A stretch of DNA of 64,000 nt from Podospora comata (Eukaryota > Ascomycota > Sordariomycetes > Sordariales > Podosporaceae): positions 5,766,001 to 5,830,000 of the forward strand of contig CP071493.1 of NCBI GenBank assembly GCA_017354895.1, written 5' to 3'. The notes below the pieces were generated by a model. That model had not been told where the DNA came from, searched no databases, and was given only the letters and a program-made list of their open reading frames with translations. Each line of letters begins with the position of its first letter. Position 1 is the stretch's first letter. The position numbers were made by a program, and so were the translations under genes. Shown one piece after another: positions 53,672 through 64,000 of the stretch.

Positions 53672-56600
53672 ATGACCTCCCGGCCCCCACTGGGCGTCCA
53701 GCAGCGACAGCCCCAGCAGCATTCGCTGGCCGGGCCAGGTTTGTCGCAACGGCCGGCAGCGCATCAGCGCGCCCTCTCACAGCAGCAGTTCCTGCCGCCG
53801 TCACCCATACGAAAAGAGACAGGTTCGTTCGAATTCACTCCGCCAGATTATAACGATGGCGCAAACACGAGGTATCCGGGCCAGCGCCGCGGCGGTTCGC
53901 GCCTCAAGCTCGAGCTGTCGCACGAGTCCCTCGAGTCCATTACCCATACCGGCATCATCGAGTCGCCCAACGCCATCGACTCCTCGAAACCTTTCACTCC
54001 CTCTCGCATGATGCTCCCTACCGACTCCTCCGACCTGGGCGACATGAGCCCACACTTTTCCCATCTCCCGACCGTCGATCTGGACGCCCCTCTGCCCATG
54101 CCCCAGCGCCGGTTACGAATCACGCTTCCCCGTCGCGACCCCCCACCGATACCTTCTACCACGACAAGAAAAGACGTGCCGCCGAAGCCATACCAAGTCG
54201 AGGTACCATCTGCTGCTCCGCGCTACTATACACATGGCAAAGTCGAAGCCCGGCCACGAAAAGGCGGCACCGCTTCTACAGCGGGACATCTGGCTCCTCC
54301 TCCGTCGATTGGCTATGCAGACTTCTATCCCTGGATGGGAAATCATCCAGAGGATCAGTTTTCCGAAAATGTTATTCGACAGGGCCACTTTGACAAGCCA
54401 GCGTTCAACCCCGATACGCAGTTGGGCAAGTACGCTATATTCCCGTCGATGAAAGGGGCAAACAGTTCGCTCCATACACTCTCCGCCATATTTACCGCCG
54501 CTCTGGGAGCAAGAAGAAACAATGGCCAGATCGCGTCTCATTCGACCTTTAGGTACCCGCCTCGAGTGACAGTCACTGACACAAAGAGGGAATTATGGCT
54601 GAAGGATCTTGCCAATCCTGCTTCCTCCCTTCGAAGGCTTGCTCGAACCATCCCCCATGGCCTCCGAAACCAGGCCTTGCTCGAACAGTGCTTGAACAAG
54701 AGGATTCCGTTTGAGCGCGCGGTGTGGTTGATACAATGTGTCGGTGCAAACGAGCTACGGACCTGCAAGCGGAAGGGCGTTAGTCTCGCCCAATCTTTCG
54801 CTGCTGAAGTCCGTTGGATTAAGGACTGGACGGTCTCCGTGCAGAAGTTCGTTGAAAATGTGCTCTTCTCCTTTGACGACAAGGACTGGAAAGCCAGGGT
54901 CCAGTACGTGGTTCTTCTGGCTACACACCTATACGAGCAATATTTGCTTGATCGGGAGACGTACATGGAGTGGCTTGTCTCCAGTTTCGAAAACAGCAAT
55001 CAGAATCGGCTTCCCATGTGGATGCTCATCACCGAGATATATTGGAAAGATTTACTCAAGCTCAGGAGATATGGGCGGAGACTGGTCACCGCTCTTATTA
55101 GTCATCATCAGCTGGTGAGTGGCTTTGGCCTGATATATTGCAAGACGCAGCCTCCTAATCGTGATATAGGTCTTCAACCATCCGGACAGAGACATATTAC
55201 AACCGCTGCTTTCAAAAACAACAACACTGCTCAATACACTGATACTAAGCAGTCCGGAAAACTTCGTATCGCCTTCTGTTTGGTCAAAATATCGAGACAC
55301 GATCAAAGCATGCTTGCCAGTTGGTGATACAGAACGGCATGACGCCTTCGCAGCTATTGGGTCTCGAAACGAGCAGCTCATGGCATCTGGAAACAGATCA
55401 CAGCCGGCCGCCCGCCACATATTAGTGCAGTGGTTGGACAGGAACACTCAGGCACCCATGTCGGAAGAAGGGCCTGCGAATTCTTGGAACATTTCCAAGG
55501 ACAAATCTGCGCTGGCAAGGGCCCTGCTGGAGTGGTGCACTTCGCTTTACCGCCCAGGAAAAACGAAAGTCTACATCGGCGGTCAGCTGTTGCAACACTG
55601 GAGCATGCTGGGCTTGGACGTCACCACCGAAATCTTGGATTTTTTAGATGCCGACCCTTGTGCGCAAAAGGAGCGCAAAGACCACCTCTATCATCTTGTC
55701 TGCGAGCTTGTTCGCTCCAACGCCTTCTCTGTGCCGCGTTACATCCAATGGCTCAGCGCAAGGGGAGGTATAACTAATCCTGAGGATATTCTGCCTGATG
55801 GACCGGCATCCACGCGGCTTCTTGCAGAGATTCCTCCTTTCGGCCTGTCGAGCGAGCAGAGGAATCTTAGAAGTGGAATGCTTCGACGTGCCTCGTTCAG
55901 CGTGGACGATGAAGCACGAGACGCAGAAATGGCTCTAAAGTTAGTGAGGCAGTCCCTAGGCCTCCCCCTGGATCCAGCAGACCCCATCCGGCAGCGAAAA
56001 CCACGAAGTATCAATAAAATCAGCCAGCAAATACAAACCGCCAGTCGAGCGCTCAAGGCAGAAATCGGTCGCTGGCTCCGGGATAGTGTGGCTTCCACAT
56101 ATGGTGGGAAGGACAAGACAGGGAGCGGTGGCCCTGGAGCATCGCCGACGTTATTTGGCAGCATTCGACAAATCCTCGAAGCTGCTGAGGATTTGTCCAT
56201 GCTTGCAGACGTTCTGAGATCGCTCATCTCCAACGCTTGCGTAGAGGTACTGGCCGCCATAGCGAACACGGTCAACCGACACTTCTTCATCTTCTCGGCT
56301 TTGGGTGTCTCCAAAGGACTTTTCAACGACTTGAGCAAAAAGCTCAGGGCTGTCTATCTGGAGCAGGGACCTGGAGCCCGACCACTGTTGGTCTCACTCG
56401 TCTCCCTAGCCCCGAGAATACCTGGGATGGACGAGCTGGCCACACAACTCAGGAAAGATTTGGCACTTAGCAGTCGTCAAAATCCCGTGGACGCCTGTTC
56501 GCCTGTTTCGGACAATATGATTGCTCGGCTGCAGGATGATAGCAACGACTTGCACGAGGAGATCGAGAAGCTGCTGGCTGCCGGCACAAGCGTGGACAGG

Positions 56601-58544
56601 AAAACTATGGAGAACCTGTTCCAGACCATCATCCAGAGGCTACATCAAAGCTGGGGAGAGTCAGCCGACAAGCAACGGGTATGCAGTGTCCTCCTTGCTC
56701 GGTTGCGTGTTTTTGACATGCCGCTCTTTGATGCCCTTATGGTAAAGTGGATTGCCTACCTGCGGACTCTGACCAATCGGCCCTCTATCGATCGCATCTT
56801 TCCTCTCCTGGTCTCGAACGGATGCCTAACGATGCCGACGATACTCGCGTCAACATCAGACTCGTCTACACCGACACCAATCACCCGCGTCCCAACAGGC
56901 GGAGCCAGCTGGCCCCAGATTGTCCAGATCACCTACCGAACAAGATACATGCAGGAGACGCTCAAACTGCTGATGAACCCGCTGCGGCCTGATTATGACC
57001 TGATCACGCCCGAGGATATCTACCGCTTCACCAACCTTCAAGAGCAGGTTCTGAGGGAGAACCCCAAAGATATGCTTGCTCTCATTGGCTCAGCCATGGC
57101 CGAGTACTCCTTCGCGCGAGCTCAAAACGATACTCGGGGCCTTCCGCTCGATGACCCCATCATACAGGAACGTCTCTCGACACTGATCAAGCTCTTGGTG
57201 TTGAAAGACGCTGCTGGTGTTGGTCGTGCGTTGGCCGCCTGGGCAGCCAGAAGCCCAGATGGTTATGTTGGCAGTTGGATCGACAATATGACGACTAAAC
57301 TCCTCCTTCCGTCGGCTGATAGACACACCCACATCACCTTTGACCAAATCCTGGAGCTCACCAACGAGTTCACCTGGCCCTTTTGTCACCTCCAGCTCTT
57401 CCTCCAAACCTCGACGCCTCCAACTGACCAGAGCAATAACCAACAAGCACCTGCAGCCGATAGGCAGCCGTCTACACTCGACTCCTTGACCAGCGCCATG
57501 GACAGGGCAATCGACAAGAAGAATCTGACCTGGGTGGGGATTGTGCTTTCGCTAAACGTGGAAGTGGTCCAGCAGCTCAAGGGCAGAGCCCAAAGCCGCT
57601 TCCTCGGGCTGATCCCATCTCCCCGGGAACCCCTTCCGGTCAACACAGCCGGCCCCGTACCGGAACAGTCGCTCCAAATGGCCGAGAACTTGCTATCTGT
57701 CATTGAAGCCCTCATGAGGGGCAGCCCACCCGGGGCAAGACAGCCGCAGCTTCCGCCAGAGCTTGTCATCAAGCTGTCTGACCTCTGGGAGCTCGTCGCC
57801 AACCCGGAGCTGGACCTCTCGGCCAAACAGCAGATCATCACGCGGTGGCTGCCGCTGCTCCTAAACTTCATCACGCTGCACACCCAGGCCTTTGACGCGA
57901 GCAAGGCCTCTAGTGACATTCGCGCGCGACTGCTGGTTGTCTGCGCGGGTCTGATGCAGGAATTGGACGCGCTGCACGGACCGGGTGCTCATACTAGGGG
58001 GCTGGCGGCTAGGTTGTTTGACTTGGGGTGTGTGCTGAGTGATAATTTGCCCGAGGAGCAAAGGGGGCAGTGTGTGAGAGCGTTGTTTGGGACGGGGAGT
58101 GGCAATGGTGGGGGGGATGGGAGGTTGAGGTATTTGTTGAGCTGGGCGGGAAGTGGGAGCAATGGGTGTGAGGGGATTTGGGTTAGTGTTAGGGAACGGG
58201 GGAGGCAGGTGGCGATGGGGGGGCAGCAGCAGGGACAGGTGATGAAGGATGGGGTTGGGTTTGCGGTTGAGAAGTTGGCAGTTCCGGGGGGGTTATGGAG
58301 TGGGACGACGACGACGACGCCGGGGGTGGTGGTGGGGGGGAACAATGGGGGGCAACAGCAGCAGCAACAACAGCAGCAGACTGTTGCTGGTATTGGGGGA
58401 GGGGAGAGGTTGACGCCGTTTGGGATGAGGAAGTGGGATATTGTTCATGTCCCTACTGGGGCGGTGGTGGAAAATGATACGGGGTTGGATTTGTCGCTTT
58501 TCGAGGCGAGGGGGCAGAAGGTGTGGCCTGCTAAACAGTTGTAG
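53672..58544 (+). CDS. MED12: Mediator complex subunit 12 (Med12/Srb8), 1605 aa
   Basis: Subunit of the Mediator CDK8 kinase module (Med12, Med13, CDK8, cyclin C); it activates CDK8 and holds module contacts, mostly repressing Pol II genes. Exons 53672..55114 and 55170..58544, with a 55-nt intron ending gatatag; the join reads SHHQLVFNHPDRD. The N-terminal about 200 residues are disordered Gln/Pro/Ser-rich. The Med12 signature (YADFYPWMGNHPEDQFSEN) is at about residues 213-232, followed by the long helical Med12/LCEWAV-type body (RELWLKDLANP, IPHGLRNQALLEQCL, RAVWLIQCVGANELR). The C-terminus has a poly-Gln run (GQQQQQQQQQT) and the closing block LTPFGMRKWDIVHVPTGAVVENDTG. The coding strand becomes very G-rich from about 57990 on. 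Its length is in the normal fungal range. Confidence 0.95.
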
Positions 58545-61500
58545 TGGGGGGTTGAAAGGGAAGGATATACTATACCCAATCGTGTTTTGTTCTTTTGTTT
58601 ATGTTTGTTTAGGTAGTTTGGGGGGGGGGGGGAGAACGGTGAATGTGTTTTTTGCAAGTCCTACTTATCATGGCATGTTCTTCATGGTTGGGCGAGAGAG
58701 GATAGAAGATTTTCTGGACGGGATGGATGGTTTTATTCAGGATTGTTTAAGATAGGATGATCAAGAGGGAGAGATAGGATGGAAAGCACGAGATTCTTCT
58801 TCAACATAGCGCCGTGAATAGCAGCAAAACAAGAGGTTTGTTTCTAGTGTAGTGGAGTCTTTTGATTTGGCGGGGTTTTTTTCTTGTTCTTTTTTGACAT
58901 AATATGGGCGGTTTATAGATATTCTTGGGGGAAAGGATTGGTTTGCCATTGCTTGTTTTTTTGTGTAAAGGATTATGGAATGCGTGTATGTTGGTGTGTT
59001 GTGTTCAGAGAGATTATCCGGGTATGGGAAGGGCTGGTTAAGGGCTGGTTATGATAATGAAAGATGGATACCTTGCATAGCGAATGTTATGGACAATGGA
59101 AAGTTTGAGTTTTATCTCGAGTTGTTGGATTGGGGTGGGATAGTGTAGTCTATGTGGTTGTGCGAGTGCCTGGATGACCGAGTCTTGGCTAGATACAATG
59201 AAGACTATCTCCGGGGCAGGAAAGTTCATGTCATATTTCCCAGCTTGATTGGAAGGCAGAAAGTACACTATAACCAAGTTATTGGACCTGATTAGGCAGA
59301 GAGGTAATTCTGATCGTTGGGTTCATCTGTTGGGCTAGAAGTAAGTAGGCGGTCATGTAGGTATGCCGCAGCGTCACCTTGCTTTGGAGTATAACCTGGC
59401 CGTACTTGATCTCACCAAGTTTCTCTGTTGTCCGCGTCTTCGAGCCACATGACGGGGTTTGCGTGTTATCTCCAGAGAGAACATAATGTATAAAGTGCCT
59501 TCACCTTTAGCAGCAAACAAGATAACAACAAGAGGCATTCCTCTTTTGAAATACTCTATTCTTATACCATAAGCTTCAAGTTCTTCTACTAGATTTGCAT
59601 TTGCTCTTCACAACTCCATTTTTCTCCACTCAAAGATGGCAGCTCTATGCATTGAACTCGTATCAATTGTTGGAAAGCACCTACCTTCACCCAAAGCTAG
59701 TTGCTCTTCCTGGCTTGCACCGCTTACAACTACAAAGTCAACATTTTGCTACACTTAAGTATCAGTGGAGCAACTCAGAGTTACTTTACCAGAAACGCGA
59801 TTCAGAGCAAGGCTCAAGGCAAGGGGGGCTCTCGCATCGCCAGCAATAAACTCAAACCCGCCAACAAAACCCGCCCTAACCCGCCCCTTGTCCCGTCCTT
59901 CCCGCGCCCCCCTTGTGCTGGTCCTTGTTTTTCTCACATGTTCATGTCAGAACTTGCATTCTTCAACCCTGAAGCAGACAATATTTCCCATGTACCGCTT
60001 CGATTGTCAAGCAAAAACCTTACTGTTTAGGTTACATGTCAACAGAAGAAGATACCTCAGCCAAAGTCTACAGACGTCGATTTTCCCTCCAGGACAGCCT
60101 CATTTTCCCCCAGTCTACATACCCTACCATTCAGTCTCCATTTCCTTCAAAGTGTGTAAGCAAGTAGGTAACAAACCCGTAGCTACGCCCTACCCCTACC
60201 TCTCCCCCCTTCCCGCCCCCTGCCCCTGACATATCGCTGACCCGCCTTCTTGCATATCCAAAGCCCACACCGCCGTTACGACGAAGGATTCTATATGGAC
60301 AGGGGTAGGTGTGCGGATTAGCATATCACGAGCAACCACGATGATAAACATCAAGTTCAAAAGGCTGATGAGCTGGTCAGCAGCTCCGTTGTATTCATGC
60401 AGGTGGGGACGGATGTTTGGATGTTGACGTGGTGGACTTTGTGGGGACTCGGGGTTTTGCCTGCTTAAGCTAGGTGAGAACAGCCAGCTGTTGTTGAGGT
60501 TGTGTTTGTTTACCTACCTTTGTTGTGCTGGTACGGATGTGTGAGTTGTTTCCCTGATGCTAGTGTGCTGGCCGGCCCCCAGGCTGATAGTCGAGACTCG
60601 ATGGGGTATATGGTACATCGTTACAAAGCAAGCCGGGGTTATTCTCGATCGCAAGAACGTCCAGCAGGTGCATGATGCTGTTTGAAGGTTCTTAGAATTC
60701 TTAGTAGTCACTCGGTCTCGTTCAGTAATAGATAGGTACCGTCGAGAGACCAGACAATCTGCTTTGGAACAGTCCCTTCAAAAATGACATCACAGAAGGG
60801 GTCCAGAGTTCATCGTAAAAATAAAAAAAAAAGGAACCCGACCTTGCATATCGATTGTGAAACGACCCTGAATATTCTCCTTCATCGCCCCAGAATTTCC
60901 TTCTGACAAACCAGGCGGCATGAGGAACAGGTACCTTTTTGTGCATTCAACGAGTTCTGGGCACGTCGAGGATTGTTTGCCTACCTACAGCGATAGGTAA
61001 GATGGACTGCACCCTTGAGAGAGGACAGCCACACCTACCTAGGTGGTAGAAAGTCATAATAGCAGCCCGGTATATGGGTCCAACCTCCTCTGGCTGCAAG
61101 GACAATAGAGATAAGTCATGTAGGATGGATGGAAATGGACAAAAAGAAACAGATGAGCCCGATCCCTCTCCGCGCCGCAATTTGCCATTTGATCCCATCC
61201 TATCACCTTTTGCCTTTCCCAAACCCGCAAACCGATGAGCAAAACCTGATCTGAATATCCAAAACTACAGCCTGAGAGAACTCCGATCATCCGATCCAGG
61301 CTCCGGAAACCTCAATCCATCGATCTCAAGATAAAACCTCCCCCCCCCCCAAAATACGAGAGTTTTGTACCTTTTTTTCTTCTTGCGGTGTGTGTTTGTG
61401 TGAGATGTAAGATGAAATCTGCAGCATGTATGTATGTCTGGCCATGAGAAATGGCCGATATAAAAAAGATGCAAACTGACGTTGACAAGAGACAAACACT

Positions 61501-64000
61501 CACCTTCGAAAATGCCGTGGAATCTTCGGCCCCTGACATCTATCATCAAACGCTGAGGCTACAGGTGTATGCATTTTAGCCATCGAAACTTTTTATGAGA
61601 CTCTTTTCCCCCCTGGGATGGATTGATAATCAGTGAGTTAAAAAAAAAAAAGGCGAGAGACATCATCTTCTTCGTCTCAGTAATGTCCAAGACATTTAGA
61701 GACAACCACATCCCCGAACCGGCCGATACGGCACCCAGCAAAAAACGAAACACGTTTTTTCTTCCTGACCGTTCGTTCGTGCCAATTCTCTGGGGCTTTC
61801 AGTTTTTTTTTTTTTTTTTTTATTTCTTTTTGTATTTCTTTTTTGTATTTCTTTTTTGTATTTTTTTTTTAAATTTTTTTTATTTTTTTTTTTTTTTTGC
61901 TTTTCCTCAGAGAGAAACAGTGGCGTTTTGTTTCTTGGAAGGGAGAAAAGCAAGTGTTTGGTGATACAAGATGACGATGAAGAGAGCTGTGCTGTAGTAA
62001 GCCTTTCAGTTTAAAAGTAAACCAAGACATTACGGTGCTTCCAATGTCTTCAAACCTGACCTCCCCCCACGAGGTTGCCGATCGTTCCCCCAAGAAGCCG
62101 AATATGTGTGGCGTTCTGTTCAGGCAGCATGGTCACGGTGAGAGAAAACCTTCACCGCAGCTTTGGGAATTTTTTGTCCCCCCCTCCCCTCCCCCACCCC
62201 TTCCGTGCGTTTCGTGTGTGGCTTGTCAGAATGATTCAATCAGACAGACCCTGAGTTTTGTCCTCCCCCTCATAAACGTGTCACTTGTATCACAGGCCGG
62301 TCTTCTTTGTACACAGTACTTGTGTCGAAACAGGTCCGAATTCACGAGAAGGAGAGGAGAGCATGGCAAAAAATACAATCAAAAAAATAAAATAAAAAGA
62401 AGGCTGGCTCTACACGCATGTTATAGGTAAGTAAGGTATGTATGGCCTCGGATAGCTGCATTCTCCTCCCCTGCCACGCCGAGCCTCATGCTGTTCTAAC
62501 CGGTCGGTGAGGCTGCTAGTTCCTCTTTCCTATCTTCATCACGGTGAGCACATCGATTGGCGGACACAAAAGCAAAAGTCGACAGCCCAATTCAAGCCAC
62601 ACAACGGAAGCACGCATCCCCCCCATCCTGTTGCCAGTTGCTCGACTGGAAATTGTAACGAGGACGTCATGTGCCCCCAGCGGTGGATGACTCTCAAATC
62701 TTGAGGGGAGGGGGCAATCGCCAAAAGGTTCAAAAGTCTACCATGACTTCCATCTTTTTAAGGTACCATGGAGGTTGATAAAGTATTTCCCCCATTATCC
62801 GAATCTTATCAAGCCCACACCGTCCCTGTCACCTACACCCCGCTCCCGACCGTGGTATTCTACAAGGGTTGCTGCTGCGGGATATGGAAGGGAAAAGCGT
62901 GTGGTGTAACCACATCCAGTGGCTATCCTTGACCAAACAACAGCAACGCAAACAAGGCCTGAAAGCTTCCTCAGCCAAGCGTAGGTACCATAAGGCTGGA
63001 GTGCTCCCACGATAGTCTTTAAAAAAAAACATGGTGTACATCGATACTGCCTGTACCTACAGTCCCATATCGACCCTCAATAGTTTTGACATCACCATCC
63101 CAAATGAACTCTAATCTTGGCAAAATCGACCACTCCCTCCTCAGATTACGTAGCATTTTCGGCTCTCCTATTGAAAGGGAAGAATGTGATTTATCCGTAA
63201 CGAGCAACTTGTTTTTTTTTTTTTTTCAAGATGAGTTTGGGCCAGAAATAGAAGAGGCTGGCTTTCTCATAAACTCACAAAATAACACCGTATCATCCAT
63301 CCATCATGCGGTTCCCGCAGATTGATGACCCAGCCCCAAAGTAGCGCACTGACTGTGATGTAGCTCTGAGTTCATGCCTCTGGCTGATTGAGGGAGAGGT
63401 TGGCCCGCTGCAGTGAGATGAAGTCTTTCTTGGAGTTGCATTTTTTCTTTTTGTCTTTATGACTGATCAAAACTGTGTTGCCTGGAGTAGTTGTCCATCA
63501 TCTCCAATAAACGAGAGATATCTGCTGACGGTTGTTGCACCTATGTCAAAGGGCCAAGCGAAGCGCTCTCGGCGAGCTCCCGCTGGACCATGCAGGTTGG
63601 CGACAGGGGGCCTGGTATGTACATGATACCGGGGGTGCCTTGAGAACAACGACATATCTTTTTGAATCTCACCTGAAAATCCGAACGGATATATAAGAAC
63701 CAACTTGAATTGTGGATAACCTTTACCTCATCATTTGAGACAGACTTTAAATAATAATCTTCGTTGGCGTCGAGGATGGGCAAAGCTCTCGTCGTGTACG
63801 GATACTGTCTACTGCGCTTTGGGCTTGAAGAAACGGTCTGACCAGGAGTGGAAGAAGTTTCCGGAAAACCAGGTTCGCTCGCTTGCTGGGGAACTGTACT
63901 AGGGTAATGAAAGGGGCATGGGGCGCGTCCCAGCACACATCCTTCGAGATCTCAGCGCGGGTCAGCACTGAACCCGGTGTGTGACGAAGAACATTCAGCA
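58545..64000. other. 5.4-kb region at the right edge without a supportable gene
   Basis: I find no open frame with a domain, splice pattern or coding-like composition. The sequence is rich in homopolymer runs (G12 at 58618-58630, C10 near 61340, T runs) and contains ACCTAGGT-type palindromes near 61037. Frames such as 59765-60229, 62035-62430 and 63541-63936 (minus) look like chance. A gene that starts beyond the right edge may have its 3' part or promoter here. Confidence 0.4.
61803..61898. repeat. T-rich low-complexity tract with a TGTATTTCTTTTT-type repeat
   Basis: A T18 run is followed by three copies of a roughly 13-nt unit (gtatttctttttt) and more T/A runs. It has no coding potential; on the minus strand it reads as poly-Lys in one frame. 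Confidence 0.85.

Overview
This window is nuclear DNA from a filamentous ascomycete, most likely a sordariomycete of the Sordariales. The evidence is the gene set (Vps10, SUN-family wall protein, Med12, Met18/Mms19, DGAT2, S1/P1 nuclease), the introns (mostly 50-90 nt, GTRNGT donors, CTAAC or CTGAC branch sites), the pyrimidine-rich leaders before start codons, and a tRNA-Pro with a short intron after the anticodon. Genes are single units on both strands, with no operons. I rebuilt splice junctions by eye from reading frame, donor/branch/acceptor signals and remembered family alignments; nothing was checked against RNA or a database.

Layout. 0-17 kb is dense housekeeping: the serine-rich C-terminus of an unidentified protein (+), NAD-dependent methylene-THF dehydrogenase MTD1 (-), a GPR1/FUN34/yaaH acetate-type transporter (+), the Fe-S targeting/repair factor MMS19 (+), signal peptidase subunit SPC2 (-) head to head with EMC3 (+), RNA polymerase III subunit RPC25 (-) and a NUFIP1/Rsa1-like snoRNP assembly factor (+). 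16.6-23.7 kb holds the sorting receptor VPS10 (-) and a SUN/GH132 secreted wall protein (-). A gene-poor 5 kb stretch follows (23.7-28.7 kb), with a near-perfect 45-bp inverted repeat, upstream of a C2H2 zinc-finger regulator (+). 32-40.7 kb carries a DGAT2 acyltransferase, a small one-pass membrane protein, a secreted type-B carboxylesterase, a PQ-loop vacuolar amino-acid transporter (-) and a secreted S1/P1 nuclease. 40.7-53.7 kb is looser: an asparagine-repeat secreted protein, a decayed pepsin-like aspartyl protease, tRNA-Pro(AGG), and a 53-aa secreted peptide with a 19-nt last exon. The Mediator kinase-module subunit MED12 fills 53.7-58.5 kb. The last 5.4 kb shows no gene I can support.

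The genes do not form one pathway. Themes that recur are the ER/secretory route (SPC2, EMC3, VPS10, DGAT2, and cargo such as the SUN protein, nuclease, esterase and N-rich protein) and transcription/RNP biogenesis (RPC25, NUFIP, MED12, C2H2 factor). I see no biosynthetic cluster, CRISPR array, or recognisable transposon. The most interesting leads are a possible amber-truncated or read-through tail on the NUFIP-like gene, a consistent C-to-G strand-composition switch along many genes, the 26.5-kb inverted repeat, and an aspartyl protease whose lesions fit RIP-type changes.
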